A DNA stretch of 64,000 nt from Streptomyces sp. NBC_01465 (GTDB lineage: Bacteria > Actinomycetota > Actinomycetes > Streptomycetales > Streptomycetaceae): assembly GCF_036227325.1 (NCBI RefSeq), contig NZ_CP109467.1, forward strand, positions 1,054,001 through 1,118,000. Direction: 5' to 3'. A program made the position numbers and the translations under genes. A model generated the notes under the pieces. That model ran no database searches. It had not been told where the DNA came from and saw only the letters and a program-made list of their open reading frames with translations. Shown one piece after another: positions 17,091 to 24,796 of the stretch; the first letter of the stretch is position 1, and each line of letters opens with the position of its first letter.

Positions 17091-17738
17091 TTACTCTCTG
17101 GGGCTCTGCTCCTCCAAGTCCTGCCAGTCCTGGGGGACTTCACCGGTGCGGTGCCAGGCGTCCCACTCCTCCTGGCCGCCGACCGAGCCGTCGAGAAGGT
17201 CCTTGCGGAAGGCGCGGACCCACTCCGTCTCGGCCTCGATCATGTGCAGCTGGTACTCGGTCTCGAGCAGGAACAGCCGCGGGAGCTTCTCGTGGAGCGC
17301 GAGGAGCACGCCCCGGATCCCGGCGGCCTGCACCTCCAGCTTGGACAGCCGGTCCTCGAGGTGCTGGGCCACGTCGTCCGGCGGCAGCACCGGCATCAGC
17401 GAGACGGCGGTCGCGAAGAGCGGGTATTCGACGGCCGGGACGGCGAGGAGGTCGGACATCCAGTCGACCATCTCCACCCGGCCCTCTTCGGTGAGCCCGT
17501 AGAGGGTGCGCTCGGGGCGGTTGCCCTTCCGCTGCACCTCCGCGACCTCGACATAGCCGTGCTTCTCCAGGTTCTGGACGACGGTGTAGAGCGAGCCGAA
17601 GTTGATCTTGACGCTGTGTTCCTTGCCGCGCTGGCGGAGCGTCTGCGCGATCTCGTACGGATGCATGGGGCGCTCGGACAGCAGCACCAGCACGGCCAGT
17701 GCCAGTGGGTTGCCGAGCTTGCGACGCTTGCCTGCCAT
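17091..17738 (-). CDS. PadR family transcriptional regulator
   Basis: 215 residues from ATG 17738; GAGG lies 8 bp upstream. The N-terminal winged helix (LAVLVLLSERPMHPYEIAQ, then INFGSLYTVVQNLEKHGYV) is the PadR signature, and the C-terminal half is a helical dimerisation domain, as in subfamily-1 (LmrR/PadR-s1 size) regulators. PadR repressors commonly control an adjacent drug exporter and their own gene. DrrAB lies directly downstream, and a perfect dyad overlaps the putative transcription start, supporting autoregulation. Confidence 0.92.
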   Translation of the reverse strand: MAGKRRKLGNPLALAVLVLLSERPMHPYEIAQTLRQRGKEHSVKINFGSLYTVVQNLEKHGYVEVAEVQRKGNRPERTLYGLTEEGRVEMVDWMSDLLAVPAVEYPLFATAVSLMPVLPPDDVAQHLEDRLSKLEVQAAGIRGVLLALHEKLPRLFLLETEYQLHMIEAETEWVRAFRKDLLDGSVGGQEEWDAWHRTGEVPQDWQDLEEQSPRE

Positions 17739-17752
17739 CACCCTCACCTCGT

Positions 17753-17768
17753 CTACGAATACTCGTAG
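17753..17768. promoter_or_regulatory. PadR operator candidate
   Basis: CTACGA (17753-17758) and TCGTAG (17763-17768) are perfect arms around ATAC, 14 bp before the padR start codon. The site coincides with the predicted start of transcription of the promoter at 17772-17800, the position expected for an autorepressor. Confidence 0.6.
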
Positions 17769-17771
17769 CCG

Positions 17772-17800
17772 AACATATCGCGACCCTCCCAGACCGTCAA
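17772..17800 (-). promoter_or_regulatory. sigma-70-type promoter of padR
   Basis: On the minus strand TTGACG (-35, 17795-17800) and TATGTT (-10, 17772-17777) are separated by exactly 17 bp, a good housekeeping-sigma match for Streptomyces. Predicted start near 17765. Confidence 0.6.
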
Positions 17801-17897
17801 CCCGCGATGTATCGCGTCTTTCGGCGACCGTTCACCGTGAGCACTTAGGTGCCACCCCGACACGGCCGTGTCATCCGCCAGAAACAGGCCGTCCCTA

Positions 17898-17919
17898 ATT
17901 TCTGTCATCCGACAGGAAT
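17898..17919. promoter_or_regulatory. TetR-type operator 1 (oxygenase/permease operon)
   Basis: ATTTCTGTC (17898-17906) and GACAGGAAT (17911-17919) are 9-bp arms with one mismatch around ATCC, 11 bp before the first gene of the operon. The left part, CCCTAATTTCTGTC, is identical to the 14 bp at the second operator (23929-23950). The TetR gene at 23181-23816 is the obvious binder. Confidence 0.7.
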
Positions 17920-17930
17920 CAGGAGCTGCC

Positions 17931-18746
17931 ATGTCCGACTCCCCCGTATCGCTCTCCCGGCTCCCCGGTGTCTGGCACCGCTCCCTGCTCGTCGGCGCGG
18001 ACGGCGTCCGGGACACCACCACCACCGTGACCTGGGTGCAGGGGCCCGCCCGCTACGCCGATCTGCGCCAGCCCGCGGGCCACCCGGCACGCTCCGGGGC
18101 TGCTTCGCTGGCCGCGCTCGGCTTTCCGGACCTCATCGCGCTCACCCGCCAGGAGGCCTTCGCCGGCCGGCTGCGGAAGCGCGGCGACGTCTTCCACTGG
18201 GCGCGGCTCCTCGACTTCGGCCCTGTCTCGCTGCCGGACGCGGGGCGGCTCCGTCACGAGGACGGCGTACTGGTCGAGACGGGCGAGCACGTTCCGTACG
18301 TCGAGCACTGGCAGCCCGAGCGGACCGGCGGCCCGTTCGCCGCCCTGGAGCTCCTCGATCCGGCGACCGGCAGCGCGGGCCTGCTGGTCAGGGCCGGGTC
18401 CTGGTTCGGTTACGTACGCGACCGGGCCGAGCCCGTACCCGCCGACGCCCCGCTCGAAGACCTCGTCCGCGGGGCCGACGGGCTCGAACGGGCCCGGGGC
18501 CTCGTCGACTTCGAGCTCTCCCTCGGGCGGATCGCCGACGGTCGCTGGACCATCGCCCGCTCCACGCTCCCCCATCGCACCGGCGCCCGTCTCGCACCGG
18601 CCCTGGACGGCTGCTCGGGGCTGCGGGTGAGCGACACGGACCACGACGCGTCCCCGTACACCCGGACCTTCGAGATCACCGCCGCCGAGGGCCCGCTCGA
18701 CGCGCTCCACTCCCCCGCCCCCGTATCGGAAGGCGCCCGCCGATGA
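17931..18746 (+). CDS. protein of unknown function, first gene of TetR-linked operon
   Basis: 271 residues from ATG 17931, preceded by AGGAG. No signal peptide or membrane span is seen. The sequence is rich in beta-type segments (GVWHRSLLV, TTTTVTWVQGPARYADLR, HWARLLDFG, WFGYVRD, ADGRWTIARSTLPHR), suggesting an antiparallel barrel such as a lipocalin-like fold, but I do not recognise the family. Its stop overlaps the oxygenase start as ATGA, so the two are translationally coupled and probably act in one pathway. It may bind the oxygenase substrate or product, which is an inference from position only. Confidence 0.75.
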   Translation: MSDSPVSLSRLPGVWHRSLLVGADGVRDTTTTVTWVQGPARYADLRQPAGHPARSGAASLAALGFPDLIALTRQEAFAGRLRKRGDVFHWARLLDFGPVSLPDAGRLRHEDGVLVETGEHVPYVEHWQPERTGGPFAALELLDPATGSAGLLVRAGSWFGYVRDRAEPVPADAPLEDLVRGADGLERARGLVDFELSLGRIADGRWTIARSTLPHRTGARLAPALDGCSGLRVSDTDHDASPYTRTFEITAAEGPLDALHSPAPVSEGARR

Positions 18747-19771
18747 GCTCCGCCGACTTCACCGCACTGCCCGTCGTCGACATCTCCGCGCTGCGCGAGG
18801 AGTCCGGCCCCGAACGCGCCGCCGCAGTCGCCGAGTTGGGCCGTGCGGCGCGCGATACAGGGTTCCTCTACGTCTCGGGGCACGGCGTCGACCCGGCGCT
18901 CTTCGAGCGGCTGCTGCGCGCGACGCGGGACTTCTTCGCCCGGCCCGTCGAGGAGAAGATGCGCTGCTGGATCGGCAACTCGTCCAACCACCGCGGCTAC
19001 GTCCCCGAGGGCGAGGAGGTCTTCGCGGGCGGCACCCCCGACCGCAAGGAGGCCTTCGACCTCTCCCTCGAACTCCCCGACCGCGACAACCCGTTGACCG
19101 GCCCCAACCAGTGGCCCGCGACGGCCGGATTCCGCGAGGCCGTCACCGCCTGGTACGACGCCGTCTTCGCGCTCGGCCGCACCCTCTTCGGCGGCTTCGC
19201 CGAGGCCCTCGGCCTGGAACGCGACGCCTTCACCCCGTATCTCACCCGCCCCACCAGCCAGTTGAGGCTCATCCACTACCCGTACGACCCGACGGCCGAG
19301 GACCGTCCCGGCATCGGCGCCCACACCGACTACGAATGCTTCACCCTGCTGCGCCCCACCGCCCCCGGCCTGGAGGTCATGAACGGCTCCGGCCAGTGGA
19401 TCGACGCACCGCCGCTCGGCGACTGCTTCGTCGTCAACACCGGGGACCTGCTGGAGCTGTGGACCAACGGCGAGTTCGCCGCCACCTCCCACCGGGTGCG
19501 CAAGGTCGCCGAGGAGCGCTACTCCTTCCCCCTCTTCTGCACCGTCGACTACGACACCCGCATCGCCCCGCTCCCCGCCTTCACCGGACCCGGCCGCCCC
19601 GCACGCGCCGGCGTCGTCGCAGGTGAACACCTCTACGCGCAGACCGTCCAGACCTTCGGCTATCTGCGCGAGCGGCTCGCCGCCGGTGAGATCGCCCTGC
19701 CCGACGGAGCCCTCGCCCTCTCCTCCTTCGGCCAGGAAGCCCGCCACACCCCCGTCGTCCCCAGCCCCTGA
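18743..19771 (+). CDS. 2-oxoglutarate/Fe(II) oxygenase, isopenicillin N synthase family (EFE-like candidate)
   Basis: 342 residues. The N-terminal DIOX_N region (LPVVDISALRE, GFLYVSGHGV) and the 2OG-Fe oxygenase domain are complete. Fe ligands are His194, Asp196 (GAHTDYE) and His250 (ATSHRV), and the 2OG-binding Arg-x-Ser is Arg259-Ser261. Residues 85-100 (GYVPEGEEV, then AGGTPD) resemble the loop of Pseudomonas ethylene-forming enzyme whose second Glu contacts the arginine guanidino group; here this is Glu92. Start ATG overlaps the previous stop. Sharing an operator with the guanidine-type degradation operon, it may hydroxylate a guanidino compound and release guanidine. Another amino acid or small-acid substrate is possible. 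Confidence 0.85.
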   Translation: MSSADFTALPVVDISALREESGPERAAAVAELGRAARDTGFLYVSGHGVDPALFERLLRATRDFFARPVEEKMRCWIGNSSNHRGYVPEGEEVFAGGTPDRKEAFDLSLELPDRDNPLTGPNQWPATAGFREAVTAWYDAVFALGRTLFGGFAEALGLERDAFTPYLTRPTSQLRLIHYPYDPTAEDRPGIGAHTDYECFTLLRPTAPGLEVMNGSGQWIDAPPLGDCFVVNTGDLLELWTNGEFAATSHRVRKVAEERYSFPLFCTVDYDTRIAPLPAFTGPGRPARAGVVAGEHLYAQTVQTFGYLRERLAAGEIALPDGALALSSFGQEARHTPVVPSP

Positions 19772-19786
19772 GAGCAGGTGCCGCAC

Positions 19787-21313
19787 ATGTCCGCCACCGC
19801 CCCCGCCGACGTCCGCCCGGATCCTCCCGTACGCACCGAACCCGACGTCTCCCTCCAGGAGTTCGGGTACCAGCAGGAGCTCCACCGCAGCCTCGGGCGG
19901 TACGCGTCCTTCGCCGCCGGGTTCTCCTTCATCTCCGTCCTGACGACCGTCTTCCAGTTCTTCGCCGTCGGCTACGCGTTCGGCGGCCCGGTCTTCTTCT
20001 GGACCTGGCCCGCGGTCCTCGCCGGCCAGCTCCTGGTCGCCGCCTGCTTCGCCGAACTCGCCGCGCGCTACCCGATCTCCGGCGCGATCTACCAGTGGTC
20101 CACGAGGCTCAGCAACCTCACCTTCGGCTGGTTCGCCGGCTGGATCATGGTCATCGGCCAGATCGTGGTCGTCGCGGCCGCCGCGCTGGCGCTGCAGATG
20201 GTGCTGCCGCCGATCTGGTCCGGCTTCCAGCTCGTCGGCGGCGACCCCGCGCCCCTCACGTCGTCGGGCGCGGCGAACGCGGCGGTGCTCGGGGCGATCC
20301 TGCTGGTACTGACGACCCTGGTGAACGTCCTCGACAACCGGATCATGTCGCTCGTCAACCGGGTCGGCGTCACCGCCGAGATCATCGGCGCCGTACTGAT
20401 CACCGTTCTGCTCTTCACGCACTCCGAGCGCACCCCGGGCATCACCTTCCACACCGGCGGTACGGAAGCGGGCCTGGTCGGCGCGCTGCTCGTGGGCTCG
20501 TTCACGGCGGCGTACGTGATGATCGGCTTCGACAGCGCGGGCGAGATGAGCGAGGAGACCCGCGACCCGCGCCGTACCGCACCGCGCACCGTCCTCACCG
20601 CGCTCGGCGCGGCCGGACTCCTCGGCGGGCTGCTGGTCCTGGGCGGGCTGCTGGCGGCGCCGAGTCTCACCGACGGGCGCCTGGCGGTCGACGGCATGAG
20701 CTACGTCCTCACCAGCAGTCTGGGCGACGGCGTCGGCCGGGCGCTCCTGGTGGACGTGGTGGTGGCGATCGCGGTGGCGACGCTCGCGGTCCAGACGGCG
20801 GCCTGCCGGATGCTGTTCTCGATGGCCCGCGACGGGCGGCTGCCCTGCTCGGGACTGCTCTCCCGGGTCAACCGCCGCACCGGGATGCCGACCGCTCCGG
20901 CGCTGGTCGTGGGGATCCTCTCCGCGGTGCTCCTGCTCCTCAACTTCGCTTCCCCGGACGCGTTTCTGGCGATCGGGACCACCTGCATCGTGATGCTGTA
21001 CCTGGCGTACTCGATGGTGACGGGTCCGATGCTGTACCGGCGGCTGCGGGGCGAGTACGCGGCGCGCACGGAGGGGGTGGACGAACAGGGCAAACCGCTG
21101 TTCTCGCTGGGCCGTTGGGGTGTGCCGGTCAACGCGCTGGCGCTGGTCTACGGCCTGTTCATGACGGTCAACCTGGCGTGGCCGCGGGGAACGGTCTACG
21201 ACCCGGCGGGCGGGCACTGGTACTTCCGCTGGTTCGCGGTGCTGTTCGTCGGAGCCACGGTGGCGCTCGGCGCGGTCTACCGGCTGCGGCGGAGGCGCAC
21301 GGCCACTGCGTAG
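19787..21313 (+). CDS. APC superfamily amino acid/amine permease
   Basis: 508 residues from ATG 19787 (AGCAGG at 19773-19777). Twelve hydrophobic spans are predicted, and the APC landmarks are present: the unwound first helix (AAGFSFISVLTTVF) and MIGFDSAGEMSEETRDPRR in the helix 6-7 region, as in GABA or urea-cluster permeases. It lies 15 bp after the oxygenase, under the same TetR-type operator, so it likely imports the oxygenase substrate (an amino acid or guanidino compound) or guanidine itself. The substrate cannot be read from sequence. Confidence 0.88.
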   Translation: MSATAPADVRPDPPVRTEPDVSLQEFGYQQELHRSLGRYASFAAGFSFISVLTTVFQFFAVGYAFGGPVFFWTWPAVLAGQLLVAACFAELAARYPISGAIYQWSTRLSNLTFGWFAGWIMVIGQIVVVAAAALALQMVLPPIWSGFQLVGGDPAPLTSSGAANAAVLGAILLVLTTLVNVLDNRIMSLVNRVGVTAEIIGAVLITVLLFTHSERTPGITFHTGGTEAGLVGALLVGSFTAAYVMIGFDSAGEMSEETRDPRRTAPRTVLTALGAAGLLGGLLVLGGLLAAPSLTDGRLAVDGMSYVLTSSLGDGVGRALLVDVVVAIAVATLAVQTAACRMLFSMARDGRLPCSGLLSRVNRRTGMPTAPALVVGILSAVLLLLNFASPDAFLAIGTTCIVMLYLAYSMVTGPMLYRRLRGEYAARTEGVDEQGKPLFSLGRWGVPVNALALVYGLFMTVNLAWPRGTVYDPAGGHWYFRWFAVLFVGATVALGAVYRLRRRRTATA

Positions 21314-21322
21314 GCTGGCGGG

Positions 21323-22261
21323 ATGGAGCGCAGCGACCGGGTGGCCGGGGCCGTCGTCGGCTCGGCGGTGGGTGATGCGCTGGGCGCGCCCTTCGAGTTC
21401 GGGCTGCCCGGCGTCTTCGCCGAGCGGTTTCCCGACGGGGTCGGTGAGATGTGCGGGGGCGGCGGCTGGGATCCGGGCGAGGCCACGGACGACACGCAGA
21501 TGGCGGTGCTCGTCGGTGAGTCGCTCCTTGAGCACGGCGGGCTCGAACTCCCCGACATCTTCCGGCGGTTCCAGCGCTGGGCCGCGTCCGAGCCCAAGGA
21601 CATCGGGCTGCAGACCGAGGACGTCCTGACCAACGGCGAGGCGTGGGACTTCGCCGCAGCGCTGCACTTCCAGGTCAACGGGCGTGCCGCGGGCAACGGT
21701 TCGCTGATGCGGGCCGCCACCTCCGCCGTGTACTTCGCCCGGGCGGGCCGCGACGCCACCATGGACGCGGCCCGCCGCATCGCCGCTCTCACCCATGGCG
21801 ACCGGGCCGCCTGGGAGGGCACCGCGGTCTTCCACGAGCTCGTACGGCACGCTCTGGACGGACGCGATCCGCTGGCCGCTCTGCCGGACGCCCTCGCCGC
21901 CGTGCACCCCGATCACCGGGAGCGGTGGGCGGCCGTACTGGACCCGGACTGGCATCCCGGTCTGGCGACGGAGTTCAACGGTGCCGTGTGGCCCTGCCTC
22001 GGATCCGCCCTGTGGGCGCTGCGCACGACCTCCGGCTTCGAGGCCGCGCTGGGTGCTGCGATCGACCTCGGCGGGGACACCGACACCGTCGCCGCCGTGA
22101 CCGGCGGGCTCGCCGGTGCGGTGTACGGGATCGGGGCCGTGCCCGCGCGGTGGACCGCGCCGCTGCACGTACCCCTGCCCGGGTGGGGCGGGCGGACGCT
22201 GGATGCGCCCGGCCTCGTAGAACTGGCTCAGCGACTCGACGAGGCGCACTCGTACTCTTGA
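21323..22261 (+). CDS. ADP-ribosylglycohydrolase (DraG/ARH family)
   Basis: 312 residues. The two dinuclear-Mg sites are evident: the N-terminal GSAVGDALGAPFE and ATDDTQMA motifs and the C-terminal DLGGDTDTVAAVTGG. These enzymes remove ADP-ribose from arginine or other residues, as DraG does on nitrogenase reductase, or act on free ADP-ribosyl compounds. It starts only 9 bp after the permease and likely shares its transcript, although its function may be unrelated. The ARH family typically cleaves ADP-ribosyl-arginine, whose guanidino group gives a loose chemical link to the pathway. Confidence 0.9.
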   Translation: MERSDRVAGAVVGSAVGDALGAPFEFGLPGVFAERFPDGVGEMCGGGGWDPGEATDDTQMAVLVGESLLEHGGLELPDIFRRFQRWAASEPKDIGLQTEDVLTNGEAWDFAAALHFQVNGRAAGNGSLMRAATSAVYFARAGRDATMDAARRIAALTHGDRAAWEGTAVFHELVRHALDGRDPLAALPDALAAVHPDHRERWAAVLDPDWHPGLATEFNGAVWPCLGSALWALRTTSGFEAALGAAIDLGGDTDTVAAVTGGLAGAVYGIGAVPARWTAPLHVPLPGWGGRTLDAPGLVELAQRLDEAHSYS

Positions 22262-22265
22262 GGCG

Positions 22266-23192
22266 ATGAGCCACCGCCGAAGATCACCCCTCCCGCCGTC
22301 GCCGCTGCCGCAGCGCCTCGGTGTCGATCCCGTACGGCTGAAGCTGCCGCTGGACGGGGAGTGGGCGACCGTCCGTGACCACCTCGTCGAGCGGCTGCCC
22401 GTGGGCGAGGACGTCGTCGACGCGATGCTGGGGGACGGCGCTTTCGTTGGGCTCGACGGGCCGGTCCGCGCCGATGCGCCCTTTGTCCCCGGCTCCACGC
22501 TCTGGTTCCACCGGGACCTGGCCGAGGAGATCCCGGTCCCGTTCCCCGTCGAGGTGCTGTACCGCGACGAGCATCTGGTCGTCGCCGACAAGCCGCACTT
22601 CCTCGCCACCACACCGCGCGGCAGCCACATCACGGAGACCGCGCTCTCGCGGCTCCGCCACGACCTGGAGCTGCCGACGCTCAGCCCGGCGCACCGGCTG
22701 GACCGGCTGACGGCGGGGCTGGTCATGTTCTGCGTACGGGCGGAGGAGCGCGGCGCGTACCAGACGCTGTTCAGGGACCGGAAGGTGAGCAAGGAGTACG
22801 AGGCGATCGCCCCGTACCGGGCCGATCTCGACCTGCCGCGCACGGTCCGCAGCCGCATCGAGAAGGTGCGCGGCATCGTCGCCGCCCGGGAGATCGAGGG
22901 CGAGCCCAACAGCGAGAGCCGCGTCGAACTGACGGAGCAGCGCGGCGGTCTCGGCCGCTACCGCCTCACCCCCGTGACCGGGCGCACCCACCAGCTGCGG
23001 GTCCACATGAACACATTGGGCGTCCCGATCGTCGGCGACCCGTACTTCCCCGTGCTCACCGACCCGGCCCCGGACGACTTCACGCACCCGCTCCAACTCC
23101 TGTCCCGGCGGCTGGAGTTCACCGATCCGGTGACGGGTCGTGAGCACCGGTTCGAGAGCAGCCGCACCCTGGAAGCGTGGTCAGCCGGCTGA
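22266..23192 (+). CDS. RluA-family RNA pseudouridine synthase
   Basis: 308 residues. The catalytic Asp is in HRLDRLTAGL, preceded by VLYRDEHLVVADKP and followed by GRTHQLRVHMNTLG, the standard RluA motifs. There is an N-terminal S4-like portion (VRDHLVERLPVGEDVVDAML). It isomerises a uridine in rRNA or tRNA; the exact site is not predictable. It begins 4 bp after the ADP-ribosylglycohydrolase stop and converges on the TetR gene with a 12-bp overlap. Confidence 0.92.
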   Translation: MSHRRRSPLPPSPLPQRLGVDPVRLKLPLDGEWATVRDHLVERLPVGEDVVDAMLGDGAFVGLDGPVRADAPFVPGSTLWFHRDLAEEIPVPFPVEVLYRDEHLVVADKPHFLATTPRGSHITETALSRLRHDLELPTLSPAHRLDRLTAGLVMFCVRAEERGAYQTLFRDRKVSKEYEAIAPYRADLDLPRTVRSRIEKVRGIVAAREIEGEPNSESRVELTEQRGGLGRYRLTPVTGRTHQLRVHMNTLGVPIVGDPYFPVLTDPAPDDFTHPLQLLSRRLEFTDPVTGREHRFESSRTLEAWSAG

Positions 23193-23816
23193 CACGACCC
23201 CCGCGATCCGCAGGGCCGCGTCCGCCATCGCCTCGGCGAGGGTGGTCACCGTGCGGTCGGGGTCGGAGCGGCGGATGAGGATGACGCCCTCGATCAGCCC
23301 GAAGACCAGGTCGGTACGGAGCGCCAGCTCGGCCTTGTCGAGCGCCCCGCACGCGTGCGTCGCCGCGAGGAGCTGCCCGTACGCGTCCTTCAGATCGGCG
23401 CGCACCTGGTGGAATCCGGCGAAGGCCTCCGACTGGACCTCGGGCAGCAGATAGAGCCCGCCCAGGTTGTGCGGACCGCCGCAGAGCAGCTCCACGTCCG
23501 ACCGGCACAGTTCGTGGAGCCGGCTCGCGGGCTCCGCGGTGTCGTCGGCCAGCAGCTGCCGGGCGAGGGCGAGCGACGGGGTGACCGTGGACTCCAGGAG
23601 CTCGGCGAGGAGCTCCTCCTTGCCGGAGAAGTAGTGGTACATGGTCGCCTGGCGCATCCCCGCCCGTTCGGCGACGGCGCGGGTGGTCGTCGCCGCGTAG
23701 CCGCGCGTGGTGAACAACTCGGCGGCGGCTTCCAGGAGTTCGTCGCGGGCCGAGAGCCCGCTCTCCGGCCGCTGCGCTGCGCGCGGCCGTCCTACGCGCC
23801 GTCCCGTGGTGCTCAT
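23181..23816 (-). CDS. TetR family transcriptional regulator of the guanidine/urea-type operons
   Basis: 211 residues from ATG 23816. The N-terminal helix-turn-helix (RDELLEAAAELF, TTTRAVAERAGMRQATMYHYF) is typical TetR; the C-terminal ligand domain is unassigned. It is divergent from the UAAP1-carboxylase operon, with a perfect dyad (23929-23950) in the gap, and a near-copy of this dyad stands before the oxygenase-permease operon at 17898-17919. This predicts one repressor for both operons and possibly itself. The inducer could be guanidine, the oxygenase substrate or a degradation intermediate. Confidence 0.92.
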   Translation of the reverse strand: MSTTGRRVGRPRAAQRPESGLSARDELLEAAAELFTTRGYAATTTRAVAERAGMRQATMYHYFSGKEELLAELLESTVTPSLALARQLLADDTAEPASRLHELCRSDVELLCGGPHNLGGLYLLPEVQSEAFAGFHQVRADLKDAYGQLLAATHACGALDKAELALRTDLVFGLIEGVILIRRSDPDRTVTTLAEAMADAALRIAGVVSAG

Positions 23817-23928
23817 GCCACCGATCGTCGCACACCGGCGGGCCGCCGGATCTTGGCGCCGGTCCCCGTGAGGATCAGGTAACTCCCCCGCAACAGACGG
23901 GCAATGGGCAGGACTCCGGGCCGCCCTA

Positions 23929-23950
23929 ATTTCTGTCGCACGACAGAAAT
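23929..23950. promoter_or_regulatory. TetR-type operator 2 (carboxylase operon)
   Basis: ATTTCTGTC (23929-23937) and GACAGAAAT (23942-23950) are perfect 9-bp arms around GCAC, 27 bp before the UAAP1 start and 112 bp upstream of tetR on the other strand. Its left 14 bp (from CCCTAA) are the same as at operator 1. Confidence 0.75.
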
Positions 23951-23977
23951 GACTGCCGATCCGGAGGAGGCCGAGCC

Positions 23978-24796
23978 ATGGCGACAGCCACGACACACGG
24001 GGCGAGGGACCACGCCCGCGCCCAGCAGGGCGGCCGCGCCGAGGCCATGCCCGTGGTGCCCGCGGGCGACTGGCCCGGGGACGCGCCCGGACCCGTCGTC
24101 TGGGCGGAGACGGTGGCCGGCGGCAACTACGCCCACAACGTCCTGGCGCGCGGTACGGAGCTGCGCCTCACCGACCTCGCCGGGGACGCCTGCGCGCACC
24201 TGCTGCTGTACGTGGACGGCCGCCCCTGGGAGCGTCTGAACACCGCCGACACGGTGAAGGTGCAGTGGAACGCCTATCTCGGGGCCGGGCAGCTGCTCCT
24301 CTCCGACCAGGGCCGCGTCCTCGCCTCCCTCACCGCCGACACCTCTGGGCGCCACGACGCGCTCTGCGGCACCTCCACTCTCGTACGGAACACGGAGCGG
24401 TACGGCGACGGAACCCCGCAGTCCGCGTCCCCGGCCGGGCGCGAACTGCTCAAGCTGGCCGCCCTCAAGAACGGCCTCGCGCCGCGCGACCTGCCCCCTT
24501 CCCTCTCCTTCTTCCAGGGAGTGGAGGTGGCCGAGGACGGCACCTTGGTGTTCACCGGCTCGGCGGGCCCCGGCGCCGCCGTCACGCTGCGCGCCGAGCA
24601 GGACGTGACCGTACTGATCGCGAACGTCCCGCACCCGCTCGACCCGCGCCCCTCCTACACGTGCACCCCGCTGGAGGTGCTGGCCTGGCGCGCGCACCCC
24701 ACCGCACCCGGTGACCCGCTGTGGGACGCCACCCCCGAGGGCCGCCGCGCCTTCCTGAACACCGCCGACCACCTCACCGCCCGGGGGATCCAGTGA
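23978..24796 (+). CDS. urea-carboxylase-associated protein 1 (DUF1989; carboxyguanidine deiminase subunit candidate)
   Basis: 272 residues from ATG 23978, with GGAGGAGG upstream. The DUF1989 fold signature is seen in GTELRLTDLAGDACAHLLLY and the metal-site segment TADTSGRHDALCG. UAAP1/UAAP2 pairs next to biotin-dependent carboxylases have been shown in other bacteria (CgdA/CgdB) to deiminate carboxyguanidine to allophanate, giving ammonia. This gene leads a four-gene operon with UAAP2, the carboxylase and allophanate hydrolase, and overlaps UAAP2 as GTGA. Assignment to a specific Cgd subunit is not attempted. Confidence 0.88.
   Translation: MATATTHGARDHARAQQGGRAEAMPVVPAGDWPGDAPGPVVWAETVAGGNYAHNVLARGTELRLTDLAGDACAHLLLYVDGRPWERLNTADTVKVQWNAYLGAGQLLLSDQGRVLASLTADTSGRHDALCGTSTLVRNTERYGDGTPQSASPAGRELLKLAALKNGLAPRDLPPSLSFFQGVEVAEDGTLVFTGSAGPGAAVTLRAEQDVTVLIANVPHPLDPRPSYTCTPLEVLAWRAHPTAPGDPLWDATPEGRRAFLNTADHLTARGIQ

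Noticed and set aside
18410..22909. Long minus-strand frame of 1499 codons.
   Set aside because: Low-complexity antisense shadow of the oxygenase, permease, ADP-ribosylglycohydrolase and RluA genes; typical of GC-rich DNA.
23817..23977. Guanidine (ykkC-type) riboswitch before the carboxylase operon.
   Set aside because: The leader after the operator is only 27 bp and shows no riboswitch-like architecture; control by the TetR dyad explains the region.
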